64,000 nucleotides of DNA, from assembly GCA_964430105.1 (NCBI GenBank), contig CAYSEF010000003.1:1-64000 (forward strand). Direction: 5' to 3'. Made by a program: the position numbers and the translations under genes. A model generated the notes under the pieces. That model searched no databases. It was not told where the DNA came from and was given only the letters and a program-made list of their open reading frames with translations. This document shows positions 1-8,058 of this stretch, in pieces (the stretch's first letter is position 1; the number at the start of each line of letters is the position of its first letter). Source of the DNA: UMGS1696 sp964430105 (lineage in GTDB: Bacteria > Bacillota > Clostridia > Oscillospirales > CAG-272).

Positions 1-58
1 ATGTATTTATAGTATAATTTATATATATAATTGATATCGACAGAGGGGAGTAAAAATA

Positions 59-955
59 ATGCTTGTAAGCTACGACTATTACCGTGTTTTTTATTATGTT
101 GCAAAATATAAAAGCTTTACACAGGCAGCTTCCGTCATGCTTGCAAACCAACCGAATATCACTCGTGCGGTGAAAAACCTTGAGTCTGCATTGGGATGTA
201 CGCTGTTCGTCAGATCAAACCGCGGTGTACAGCTGACTCCCGAGGGTGCAAGATTGTATTCGCATATCAGTGTTGCGTTTGAGCAGATACAGATGGGCGA
301 AGAAGAGCTTGCAATGAATAAATCGCTGGGAAGCGGTATAGTGTCGATAGGAGTAAGTGAAACTGCACTTCACTGCTTGCTTCTTCCGGTTCTAAAGCAA
401 TATAAGGCATTGCATCAGGGAGTCAGCATAAAGGTTTCAAATCATTCTACACCACAGGCTATAACGGCACTGAAAAACGGCCTTGTTGATTTTGCGGTCG
501 TTACAACGCCACTTGACAGCGTGGAGATACTGCGTGAAATACCTATCAAGGAGGTTCGTGAGGTTGCAGTGTGTGGTTCCGCATTTTCCGAACTTGCAGA
601 TCGTGAACTGACACTTGCTGAGCTTGCTGAATATCCTATCGTATGCCTTGGTTCGCAGACAAAGACATATGATTTTTATACTAAGCTGTTTCTCGAACAC
701 GGATTGACCTTGCGTGCCGATATTGAAGCTGCGACTACCGATCAGATACTTCCTATGGTAAAAAATGACCTTGGCATAGGATTTGTTCCGGAGGAATTTG
801 TTCGTAATGAAGTCAATCACAGAAATATCTATGTTTTGAATCTCATTGACGAAATACCGCCACGATATATCTGTATAGTAAAGCGTTCTGACCGTTCGCT
901 GAGCATAGCCGCAAAGGAACTTGAACGAATGATACTTGAATGCAGGGAAGTGTAA
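59..955 (+). CDS. LysR-family transcriptional regulator
   Basis: A 298-residue protein with the standard LysR layout. The N-terminal winged helix-turn-helix covers about residues 5-64 (FTQAASVMLANQPNITRAVK, then LFVRSNRGVQLTPEG), and the effector-binding domain covers about 90-295. It should bind DNA as a tetramer and respond to a small ligand that the sequence does not reveal. The ATG is preceded by a GAGGGG-like site, and a TATAAT box lies at about 12-17. LysR proteins often control a neighbouring gene. The metallopeptidase that follows on the same strand, 57 bases downstream, is a possible target, but the two could simply be co-transcribed. The family is certain; the target and ligand are unknown. 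Confidence 0.93.
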   Translation: MLVSYDYYRVFYYVAKYKSFTQAASVMLANQPNITRAVKNLESALGCTLFVRSNRGVQLTPEGARLYSHISVAFEQIQMGEEELAMNKSLGSGIVSIGVSETALHCLLLPVLKQYKALHQGVSIKVSNHSTPQAITALKNGLVDFAVVTTPLDSVEILREIPIKEVREVAVCGSAFSELADRELTLAELAEYPIVCLGSQTKTYDFYTKLFLEHGLTLRADIEAATTDQILPMVKNDLGIGFVPEEFVRNEVNHRNIYVLNLIDEIPPRYICIVKRSDRSLSIAAKELERMILECREV

Positions 956-1012
956 ATTTTTTTGATTTACATAAATTACCGATAATAACATCCATATAAA
1001 GGAGACAAAATA

Positions 1013-2050
1013 ATGGATAAAAAATACGCAAATTACGCAGTTGAACAGACAGTACAGCTTCTCGCTATTGACAGTCCGACAGGCTATACTGACAATGCGG
1101 CTGCTTGGGTTAAAAATGCATTCAGCGAGCTTGGATTTGATGCAAAAATCACAAGAAAAGGTGGCGTTCTCGTTGATCTTGGCGGAGAGGATGCAGAGGA
1201 TGCGCTGTTTCTCGAAGCTCATACAGATACTCTCGGTGCAATGGTTTCGGATATCAAGGGAAGCGGACGCTTGAAGGTCACAAATCTCGGAGGTATGCGT
1301 GCAGAAAACAGTGAAGCCGAAAACGTAAGGGTTTACACACGAGATGGCAAGGTTATCGAGGGTACTCTCCAGCTTTGCAACGCATCTGTTCATGTAAACG
1401 GTGGCTATGGTGACACAAAACGCACATGGGATACAGTAGAGGTTGTACTTGATGAAGATGTAAGCTCTGCTGCCAATACACGCGCACTTGGTATCGAGGT
1501 TGGCGATATAGTTGCATTTGATCCACGTACTAAGGTTACCGACAGCGGTTATATAAAGAGCCGTTTCCTTGATGATAAGCTTTCCGTTGGTATTTTGCTT
1601 GGCTTTGCGAAATACATTGCAGATAACAAGATCACACTCCCACGCAGAGTGTATGTACATATAACAGTTTACGAAGAAGTAGGTCATGGCGGTGCATCAT
1701 CAGTGCCTGGTGGAGTGACAGAAGCTATTTCAGTTGATATGGGTTGCGTAGGTGACGGACTTTCCTGCACCGAAAAAACAGTTTCAATTTGCGCTAAGGA
1801 CTCCGGCGGACCTTATTCTTACGCTGTAGTTTCCAAGCTTATTGCGGCTGCTAAGGCTGAATCTGCTGAATATGCAGTTGATATTTATCCGCACTATGGT
1901 TCTGACGTTGAAGCAACTCTCAGCGCAGGTCACGATGTACGTCACGGTCTTATTGGCGCGGGTGTTTATGCAAGCCATGGCTATGAGAGATCGCATATTG
2001 ACGGTGTGTGGAATACACTCAAGGTATTAAAGGGATATCTTGGCGTATAA
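1013..2050 (+). CDS. M42-family metallopeptidase (glutamyl aminopeptidase/endoglucanase M type)
   Basis: A 345-residue cytoplasmic dimetal hydrolase. The M42/MH-clan ligand motifs are in order: EAHTDTLG (His70, Asp72), SRFLDDKLS (Asp187), YEEVGHGG (Glu221 and Glu222), VDMGCVGD (Asp242) and a C-terminal SHGYERSH histidine. Family members remove N-terminal residues from peptides and usually form large tetrahedral dodecamers. The length is typical. The start has AAAGGAGA upstream at good spacing. It lies 57 bases after the LysR gene and ends before a bidirectional terminator shared with metA. The enzyme class is secure; peptide specificity cannot be read from the sequence. Confidence 0.9.
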   Translation: MDKKYANYAVEQTVQLLAIDSPTGYTDNAAAWVKNAFSELGFDAKITRKGGVLVDLGGEDAEDALFLEAHTDTLGAMVSDIKGSGRLKVTNLGGMRAENSEAENVRVYTRDGKVIEGTLQLCNASVHVNGGYGDTKRTWDTVEVVLDEDVSSAANTRALGIEVGDIVAFDPRTKVTDSGYIKSRFLDDKLSVGILLGFAKYIADNKITLPRRVYVHITVYEEVGHGGASSVPGGVTEAISVDMGCVGDGLSCTEKTVSICAKDSGGPYSYAVVSKLIAAAKAESAEYAVDIYPHYGSDVEATLSAGHDVRHGLIGAGVYASHGYERSHIDGVWNTLKVLKGYLGV

Positions 2051-2073
2051 TCCAAATAATAAATACAAAATTA

Positions 2074-2130
2074 AAAGACTGCTTGCATTTTGGAATTTTA
2101 CTTCCTTAATGCGAGCAGTCTTTGTTTTAA
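2074..2130. terminator. Bidirectional intrinsic terminator between the M42 peptidase gene and metA
   Basis: A 16-bp stem (AAAGACTGCTTGCATT at 2074-2089 with its complement at 2108-2123, one G-U pair) encloses a smaller GGAA/TTCC stem. A-runs lie on the left and T-runs on the right. It can stop the plus-strand peptidase transcript and the minus-strand dap-metA transcript. It resembles the terminators at 6241 and 52566 in sequence as well as shape. Confidence 0.85.
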
Positions 2131-2214
2131 TTTAGTGCTTGTTTGAAAAATTGTTAATATGCCCCGGCTGATCTTTTGCGCTGTCCTGCATATTTCCTGA
2201 TTTTCAAGCTGCGC

Positions 2215-3135
2215 CTAATTTTCAAGATTCTTCAGATCATACGGTGTTGACTGATATACGAAATAGTTCAGCCAGTTCGTATACATCAGCATAGCGGTAG
2301 AACGCCACTTTACAACGGGAGGCATCGTAGGATCGTCATTCGGGTAGTAGTTGTACGGGATGTGGATTGGCAGGTTAGCGGCAACGTCACGCTTATACTC
2401 TGCATCAAGAGTCAGGGGATCGTATTCAGAATGCCCCATTACAAAGAATTGACGGTGCTTTTCTGCATAAATTATGCTTGCTCCGGTTTCCGGGGAAGAT
2501 GCAAGTATTTTAAGTCCGGGCGTATTTTCTACATCTGCACGATCAACTGTAGTATGGCGTGAATGTGGAATATAGAATTCGTCATCCATACCACGCAGGA
2601 GCATTGATTTTGGATAATCAGCCTTGTGTACGAATACTCCAAACAGCTTTTCCGCAAGAGGATGCTTTTTAATACCGAAGTGGTAATAAAGTCCGGCTTG
2701 CGCACCCCAACAGATATGGAATGTCGAGTGGACGTGCGTTTTACTCCATTCCATTATAGTACACAATTCATCCCAATAATCGACTTGCTCAAAATCAAGC
2801 TGCTCAACAGGTGCGCCGGTGATAATAAGTCCGTCAAAGTAGTCGTTTTTCACATCGGAGAATGTCTGGTAAAAAGCCAGTAAATGATCACGCGCAGTAT
2901 TTTGAGGGATATGTGATTCAGTGCGGATAAGCGTCATTTCGATCTGTAGCGGAGTGTTTCCAAGCATTCTCGAAAGCTGAGTTTCAGTTTCTATTTTCTT
3001 GGGCATCAGGTTGAGAAGCAGTATCTTCAATGGACGGATATCCTGAGTGATAGCGCGCGTCTCGGTCATTACAAAAATATTCTCGTCTGCCAAAGTCTGT
3101 ACAGCAGGCAGATCATTAGGAATCTTAATGGGCAA
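2215..3135 (-). CDS. metAA: Homoserine O-acetyltransferase, MetA family
   Basis: A 306-residue MetA-family enzyme that acylates homoserine, the committed step of methionine synthesis. The catalytic cysteine is Cys142 (FHICWGAQA), and the His/Glu pair lies in FVMGHSEYD. Residue 111 (ITGAPVEQL) is Glu. In this family Glu111 has been linked to acetyl-CoA use and Gly111 to succinyl-CoA use, so acetyl transfer is the better call despite the common name homoserine succinyltransferase. The start is a TTG with a strong GGAGGT six bases upstream. It is the last gene of the dapA-dapB-ddh-metA operon, 15 bases after ddh, so it appears to sit under the lysine riboswitch. The family call is very secure; acetyl specificity is inferred from one residue. 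Confidence 0.93.
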   Translation of the reverse strand: MPIKIPNDLPAVQTLADENIFVMTETRAITQDIRPLKILLLNLMPKKIETETQLSRMLGNTPLQIEMTLIRTESHIPQNTARDHLLAFYQTFSDVKNDYFDGLIITGAPVEQLDFEQVDYWDELCTIMEWSKTHVHSTFHICWGAQAGLYYHFGIKKHPLAEKLFGVFVHKADYPKSMLLRGMDDEFYIPHSRHTTVDRADVENTPGLKILASSPETGASIIYAEKHRQFFVMGHSEYDPLTLDAEYKRDVAANLPIHIPYNYYPNDDPTMPPVVKWRSTAMLMYTNWLNYFVYQSTPYDLKNLEN

Positions 3136-3150
3136 ATCGTTACCTCCGAA

Positions 3151-4128
3151 TTAAAGCATATGTGCACGTAATTCCTCTGCTGAGAGGGGAGAGAGGTCAG
3201 CGGGTGCTACATCAAAAACAGTCTTGCATCCGTTTATGCCTCTGCTGTGCATTTTATTGATAGCTCTTGCATACGCTACAAGAACAGAAGAAGTGAATTC
3301 AGGGTTTGAATCAAGCTTCAGGCTATATTCAATGACGTGAGTGTTTTCGCCATTCCAGCCTGTCTTACCTGTACGGATAACAGAACCACCGTGAGGAATT
3401 CCTGCATGATTTTTCTTCATTTCTTCTTCGGTGATGAAGGTTACAGTGGTATCATAATCTGCAAAATAGTTAGGCATTGTCTTGATTTCGTTTTCAATTC
3501 TTGCAAGATCAGCACCTTCTTCTGCAACTACATAGCATTCACGAGTGTGCTTCTGACGTGTAGTGAGAGTTGGGCATTCACCTGCTCTGACACTTTCAAG
3601 TGCAGCCGGAACGGGAACTGTATATTGTCTTGCATCCTTGACGCCTTCAATTCTACGGATAGCATCTGAGTGACCCTGACTAACGCCACGTCCCCAGAAT
3701 GTATAATCAGCACCATCGGGGAGTACAGCGGAAGCATAAACTCTGTTAAGAGAGAACATACCCGGGTCCCAGCCTGCTGAAATGAGGGCGATATGACCTG
3801 AGGCTTCAGCGGCTTTGTTTACGTTATCAAAATGTGTAGGGATATTCGCATGAGTATCGAAGCTGTCAATGACGTTAAAATCACGTGCTAAAACTGGTGT
3901 CATTTTGGGGAGATCAGTAGCACTTCCACCGCAGATAATGAGGACATCGATCTGATCTTTGAACTTTTCAAGATCATCAGTGGAGTATACAGGTGTATTT
4001 GTGTGCGGGTGGACGGTGGAAGGATCACGACGTGTGAAGATACCGACAAGCTCTGTATCACTTGCCTGAGTTGCAGCAAATTCAACACCGCGACCGAGAT
4101 TGCCATAGCCATAGATAGCGATTTTCAT
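3151..4128 (-). CDS. ddh: meso-Diaminopimelate dehydrogenase
   Basis: A 325-residue NADP-dependent oxidoreductase that reductively aminates tetrahydrodipicolinate to meso-diaminopimelate in one step, bypassing the acylated intermediates of the longer lysine route. The N-terminal Rossmann motif is YGYGNLGRGVEFA (residues 6-18). The C-terminal half has the typical Ddh stretch SAGWDPGMFSLNRVYA and FWGRGVSQGHSDAIR. Length matches the family. It lies between dapB (66 bases upstream) and metA in the lysine operon and supplies DAP for both peptidoglycan and lysine. The 66-base gap contains a short palindrome (ATTTCTATAGAAAT) without a T-run, so read-through is expected. No decarboxylase gene (lysA) is nearby. 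Confidence 0.94.
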   Translation of the reverse strand: MKIAIYGYGNLGRGVEFAATQASDTELVGIFTRRDPSTVHPHTNTPVYSTDDLEKFKDQIDVLIICGGSATDLPKMTPVLARDFNVIDSFDTHANIPTHFDNVNKAAEASGHIALISAGWDPGMFSLNRVYASAVLPDGADYTFWGRGVSQGHSDAIRRIEGVKDARQYTVPVPAALESVRAGECPTLTTRQKHTRECYVVAEEGADLARIENEIKTMPNYFADYDTTVTFITEEEMKKNHAGIPHGGSVIRTGKTGWNGENTHVIEYSLKLDSNPEFTSSVLVAYARAINKMHSRGINGCKTVFDVAPADLSPLSAEELRAHML

Positions 4129-4194
4129 GTGTGTATACCTGATTTCTATAGAAATTTTTAGGGGTTCTTGTGTTTTGGAATGTTTAATCGATGA

Positions 4195-4950
4195 TTACTC
4201 AGCGACCATATCTTTCATTTCGTATTTGCCTGCCGGTTTTCCTACAAGCCATTCAGCAGCTGCAAGAGCTCCTTCTGCGAATAAAGCTCTATCGTGGGCT
4301 TCATGCTTGAGTGTAATAGTTTGGTTAGGTGTGCCGACAATTACTTCATGCTCACCTACGATATTGCCCATACGAATTGCGTGGATTCCGATTTCTTCCT
4401 TTGTACGCTTTCCGTGACCACTTCTGCCGAGAACATTAAACGCATTTTTGCGTACTTCCTTTAGTGCATTTGCGATCATCAGCGCAGTTCCTGACGGTGC
4501 ATCAAGCTTGCGGTCGTGGTGCTTTTCGATTATTTCGATTTCAGCATCCGGCATTGAAACGGCAGTTTTTTTAGCCAATTCAACGAGGAGCGCAACACCG
4601 AGTGACATATTTGCGGAGAAAAATACGGGAATTTTCTTTGATGCCGCATCTATTTCAGCAAGCTCTTCCTCTGTCTGACCTGTAGTGCATAATACGACCG
4701 GAATATTATTTGCGATAGCATATTCGAGAAGCTCATGAGTGCAGGTGTGATGTGAAAAATCCACGATACAGTCGGTGATTTTTGTGAATTCGCCTGCATC
4801 AGCAAATGATTTGGCACAGACAACGGGAGTGTCATTTTCTGCAAAAGCATCAACACCGCAGGTAAGCTCAGCTCCACGATAATTTGCCTGAGCCAGCTTA
4901 ACAACCTCACGTCCCATGTGACCGCACATTCCGCTAACTAAAATTTTCAT
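4195..4950 (-). CDS. dapB: 4-Hydroxy-tetrahydrodipicolinate reductase
   Basis: A 251-residue enzyme that reduces 4-hydroxy-tetrahydrodipicolinate to tetrahydrodipicolinate with NAD(P)H. The N-terminal nucleotide-binding motif is SGMCGHMGREVV (from about residue 6). The substrate-binding and catalytic signature EKHHDRKLDAPSGTA is intact. It starts 20 bases after dapA, so the two are translated from one message, and its product is the direct substrate of the next enzyme, Ddh. The Shine-Dalgarno is weak (TTGGAAG far upstream), which may mean translation is coupled to dapA. Length is slightly shorter than E. coli DapB (273) but normal for Clostridia. Confidence 0.96.
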   Translation of the reverse strand: MKILVSGMCGHMGREVVKLAQANYRGAELTCGVDAFAENDTPVVCAKSFADAGEFTKITDCIVDFSHHTCTHELLEYAIANNIPVVLCTTGQTEEELAEIDAASKKIPVFFSANMSLGVALLVELAKKTAVSMPDAEIEIIEKHHDRKLDAPSGTALMIANALKEVRKNAFNVLGRSGHGKRTKEEIGIHAIRMGNIVGEHEVIVGTPNQTITLKHEAHDRALFAEGALAAAEWLVGKPAGKYEMKDMVAE

Positions 4951-4970
4951 ATCTTTTAACCAACTTCCAA

Positions 4971-5858
4971 TTAAACATTAAGACCCTGTTCACGCATGAG
5001 AGCGAGAAGGTTTTCTTCGTGTGCCTTTTCCATATTAGTCAGAGGGAGACGGAGAATATTCTTTCCATAACCCATAGCTGACATTGCGGCTTTAACGGGG
5101 ATAGGATTTACTTCGCAGAACAGAGCATTGATAAGCGGGAGAAGTTCAAGCTGTGATTTGCGTGCTTCAGCAACCTTGCCATCGAAAAAGAGGTGGCACA
5201 TTTCGGATGTTTTCTTAGGCAGAGGATTGGAAAGAACGGAAATTACGCCCTTACCGCCGAGAGAAAGTATCGGTATGATCTGGTCATCGTTACCGGAGTA
5301 AATATCGAGCTTGTCACCGCAAAGATGAGCGATTTCAGCGACCTGGGAAATATTTCCGCTTGCTTCCTTGATAGCAACGATATTCGGATGTTCAGCAAGG
5401 ACAGCACAGGTTTCGGGAGTGATGTTGCATCCGGTACGACTTGGTACATTGTAGAGGATACACGGCTTTGTGCTTGCATCAGCTACAGCAGTGAAGGAAG
5501 CGATAAGGCCCTTCTGAGTAGCTTTATTGTAGTAAGGGGTAACGAGAAGTACAGCATCAACACCGACTTCACAAGCGTACTTTGTAAGCTCAATAGCATA
5601 AGCGGTATCATTGGAGCCTGTGCCTGCAATAACGGGAACTCTGCCTGCAACCTTATCTATTGCAAATTTAATAACCTCACGATGTTCTTCATCAGTGAGT
5701 GTGGAAGCTTCACCGGTAGTGCCTGCTACAACGATAGCATCGATACCTTCGGATACCTGCCATTCAATAAGTCTGCCAAAGCTTTCAAAATCAACACCTG
5801 TCTCGGTAAGAGGTGTTACAATAGCGGTAGCTGCGCCTGTAAAAATAGTATTTTTCAT
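4971..5858 (-). CDS. dapA: 4-Hydroxy-tetrahydrodipicolinate synthase
   Basis: A 295-residue TIM-barrel aldolase that condenses pyruvate with aspartate semialdehyde, the first committed step to DAP and lysine. The Schiff-base lysine is Lys164 (VAIKEASGN) and the catalytic tyrosine is Tyr136 (YNVPSRTG). AGTTGEASTL forms the early phosphate/pyruvate-binding loop. I placed the start at the ATG beginning MKNTIFTG because AGGAGA lies eight bases upstream; the frame opens 27 bases earlier without support. It is the first gene after the L-box leader, so its transcription should fall when lysine is abundant. Confidence 0.97.
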   Translation of the reverse strand: MKNTIFTGAATAIVTPLTETGVDFESFGRLIEWQVSEGIDAIVVAGTTGEASTLTDEEHREVIKFAIDKVAGRVPVIAGTGSNDTAYAIELTKYACEVGVDAVLLVTPYYNKATQKGLIASFTAVADASTKPCILYNVPSRTGCNITPETCAVLAEHPNIVAIKEASGNISQVAEIAHLCGDKLDIYSGNDDQIIPILSLGGKGVISVLSNPLPKKTSEMCHLFFDGKVAEARKSQLELLPLINALFCEVNPIPVKAAMSAMGYGKNILRLPLTNMEKAHEENLLALMREQGLNV

Positions 5859-5883
5859 ATATATATCTCCTGATAAATCAAAC

Positions 5884-5914
5884 AAAAAAGAGACAGCTAT
5901 GAGAAGCTATCCCT
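5884..5914 (-). terminator. Riboswitch-controlled intrinsic terminator ahead of dapA
   Basis: On the minus strand AGGGATAGCT pairs with AGCTGTCTCT (two G-U pairs) around a five- to six-base loop and is followed by a run of six T. It sits between the lysine aptamer and dapA, where an L-box expression platform would terminate transcription. Confidence 0.88.
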
Positions 5915-5956
5915 ACAGTTCCGAATTCAAACTTGACTATCAACTCGAAAATTTGT

Positions 5957-6125
5957 GATAGCTCTCCGCATCGGGAAACGACCCGATCAATGCGACAGCA
6001 ATACGGATATTCTCCGTACAGCCAGCTCAATGCACGCCACTGCATCCGCTTCGGCAACGGTACCTTTCCCGCACGGCTTTGGCAGCTGCTCATGTGTGGT
6101 ACTAATTACGCGATGCACCTCTATC
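5957..6125 (-). promoter_or_regulatory. Lysine riboswitch (L-box) aptamer
   Basis: Read on the minus strand, the conserved L-box blocks occur in the right order: AGAGGTGC at the 5' end, AGTA soon after, GGGAAAGG, GCCGAAGCGG, a GAGCTGGCTGT segment, TCCGTATTGCTGTC and finally GGAGAGCTATC, which closes the basal P1 stem with GATAG at the 5' end. The element is about 170 nt, the normal size. It precedes dapA-dapB-ddh-metA, and a terminator follows, so lysine binding should switch the operon off by premature termination. Confidence 0.94.
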
Positions 6126-6148
6126 TGTTTGTTATGTTTTGATGATTT

Positions 6149-6178
6149 ATTATACCACTAAAACAGTATTCGTGTCAA
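6149..6178 (-). promoter_or_regulatory. Sigma-A-type promoter of the dap-met operon
   Basis: On the minus strand TTGACA (6173-6178) and TATAAT (6149-6154) are both perfect consensus hexamers with an 18-base spacer. The predicted start falls just before the L-box aptamer. Confidence 0.85.
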
Positions 6179-6237
6179 TAGTTTTTAGTAGAATGAATGG
6201 AATTTTGTGGTGGAATCTCCGTGTGATATAAAACAAA

Positions 6238-6291
6238 AAAGAGGCTGCTCGCATTTCGGAAATTTATTCCTTATTGCGAGTTGCCCCTTTG
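6238..6291 (-). terminator. Intrinsic terminator of the atp operon
   Basis: GAGGCTGCTCGCA (from 6241) pairs imperfectly with TGCGAGTTGCCCC (to 6287), enclosing a GGAA/TTCC inner stem. On the minus strand a T-run follows. It lies 13 bases past atpC and about 60 bases ahead of the dap promoter, so it insulates the two operons. It is related in sequence to the terminators at 2074 and 52566. Confidence 0.8.
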
Positions 6292-6303
6292 TTTAAGGCG
6301 TGT

Positions 6304-6567
6304 TTATTCTGTCCATTCAAAGTCGGACGACAGCATTCTTACGCAGTCCTTAGACACCATAAGCATACCGCCCGTACAATTTGCACGTCTGATCTCGCCC
6401 TCCTCAACATAAACTCTGCATTCGCCGGATTTCAAAGCGGTAACAAAAGGGATATGCCCTGCAAGTACAGCCAGATCACCGCCTATGCCTCTGACGGAAA
6501 GCTGTACTGCTTCTCCATCGTATCTGAGCCCGTCGGGAGCTGCGATCTGTAATTTGAATTTTGTCAT
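6304..6567 (-). CDS. atpC: F-type ATP synthase subunit epsilon
   Basis: An 87-residue central-stalk subunit. It consists mainly of the N-terminal beta-sandwich domain (FKLQIAAPDGLRYDG, GDLAVLAGHIPFVTAL) that binds gamma and the c-ring. Full-length bacterial epsilon is about 130-140 residues, with a C-terminal two-helix domain that inhibits ATP hydrolysis. Here that domain is missing, and the stop codon is followed directly by a terminator. It lies 12 bases after atpD at the end of the operon. A short epsilon implies weaker self-inhibition, but that is inference. Confidence 0.93.
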   Translation of the reverse strand: MTKFKLQIAAPDGLRYDGEAVQLSVRGIGGDLAVLAGHIPFVTALKSGECRVYVEEGEIRRANCTGGMLMVSKDCVRMLSSDFEWTE

Positions 6568-6579
6568 AATCGCACCGTT

Positions 6580-7977
6580 TTAATTCGATTTAGCTTTTTC
6601 AAATGCTTCGTCGATAGTACCAACGAAAAGGAAAGCACTTTCGGGAAGCTCATCACAATTTCCTGAAAGAATTTCATTAAATCCACGAATAGTTTCCTTG
6701 AGAGGAACATATTTACCGGGGAATCCGTTGAATGCTTCCGCAACATGGAGAGCCTGAGACATAAATCTCTGTACTTTTCTTGCTCTCGATACTGTAAGCT
6801 TATCTTCAGCGCTGAGTTCATCCATACCCATGATGGCGATGATATCCTGAAGCTCGTTATATCTTTGAAGGATTCGCTGAACTTCCTTAGCGACACGGTA
6901 ATGCTCCTCACCTACGATTTCGGGCGTGAGTATTCTTGATGAGGATTCCAGCGGGTCAACAGCAGGATAGATACCGAGAGATGATATCGATCTGCTGAGA
7001 GCTGTAGTTGCATCAAGGTGAGCGAAGGTTGTTGCGGGCGCAGGGTCGGTATAGTCATCCGCCGGCACATAAACAGCCTGTACAGATGTAATTGAGCCAT
7101 GCTTTGTGGAAGTGATACGTTCCTGCAATGCACCCATTTCAGTGGCAAGAGTAGGCTGATAACCAACGGCAGAGGGCATACGACCGAGAAGTGCAGAAAC
7201 CTCAGAGCCTGCCTGAGTAAAGCGGAAAATATTATCGATAAAGAGGAGCACATCCTGGCCTTCCTTATCGCGGAAATATTCAGCCATTGTAAGACCGGCA
7301 AGACCTACACGCATTCTTGCTCCCGGTGGCTCGTTCATCTGACCATACACAAGCGCAGTTTTTGATATAACGCCCGATTCGGTCATTTCGTTGTAGAGGT
7401 CATTACCCTCACGAGAACGCTCACCAACGCCTGTGAATACGGAATAACCGCCATGCTCTGTTGCGATATTATGGATAAGCTCCTGAATAAGGACAGTTTT
7501 ACCTACACCGGCACCACCGAACAGACCGATCTTACCGCCTTTTGTATAGGGGCAAATCAAGTCTATAACTTTGATACCTGTTTCAAGTATTTCAGTTTCA
7601 ACTGATTGTTCTTCGTAGGTTGGAGCAGGACGGTGAATCTCCCATCTTTCAGCTGTTTTAGGTGCAGGCTTTTCGTCAACAGGTTCGCCCAGTACATTGA
7701 AAATACGGCCGAGAGTTTCCGGACCTACAGGAACAGTGATACCCTTACCTGTATCAACAGCTTCTGTGCCTCTCACAAGACCATCGGTGGAGCCCATAGC
7801 GATACATCTTACAACATTATCACCGACATGAGCCGACACCTCGACTGTGAGATGATTTTCTGAAAAATCGATCTCAATAGCGTTCAGAATATCGGGCAGT
7901 TCGCCGTCATCAAAACGAACGTCTACAACAGGCCCGATAACCTGTGTTACATAACCGATATGTTTCTTATTTGACAT
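6580..7977 (-). CDS. atpD: F-type ATP synthase subunit beta
   Basis: A 465-residue catalytic F1 subunit. The P-loop GGAGVGKT (154-161), the catalytic glutamate in GVGERSREGND (Glu186) and the ALLGRMPSAVGYQPTLA segment are present. Three copies alternate with alpha in F1 and make or hydrolyse ATP. The start is placed at MSNKKHIGYV because TTTGGAG lies nine bases upstream; an upstream in-frame codon would add 12 residues without support. The gene follows atpG after an 81-base gap. Length and motifs are fully typical. Confidence 0.98.
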   Translation of the reverse strand: MSNKKHIGYVTQVIGPVVDVRFDDGELPDILNAIEIDFSENHLTVEVSAHVGDNVVRCIAMGSTDGLVRGTEAVDTGKGITVPVGPETLGRIFNVLGEPVDEKPAPKTAERWEIHRPAPTYEEQSVETEILETGIKVIDLICPYTKGGKIGLFGGAGVGKTVLIQELIHNIATEHGGYSVFTGVGERSREGNDLYNEMTESGVISKTALVYGQMNEPPGARMRVGLAGLTMAEYFRDKEGQDVLLFIDNIFRFTQAGSEVSALLGRMPSAVGYQPTLATEMGALQERITSTKHGSITSVQAVYVPADDYTDPAPATTFAHLDATTALSRSISSLGIYPAVDPLESSSRILTPEIVGEEHYRVAKEVQRILQRYNELQDIIAIMGMDELSAEDKLTVSRARKVQRFMSQALHVAEAFNGFPGKYVPLKETIRGFNEILSGNCDELPESAFLFVGTIDEAFEKAKSN

Positions 7978-8058
7978 AATTTTACTCCAAAAGAATTGAT
8001 AGACATTACTCAAAAATAAGGGAATACTACAATAAACCTTTGAGCAAGTCCAAGATTA

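Noticed and set aside
437..1687. Long open frame (416 codons) on the minus strand across the LysR and peptidase genes
   Set aside because: It is antisense to two well-recognised genes, spans their intergenic gap, is Cys- and Ile-rich and matches no family.
5193..5873. 226-codon plus-strand frame opposite dapA
   Set aside because: Antisense to dapA with no ribosome site or family features.
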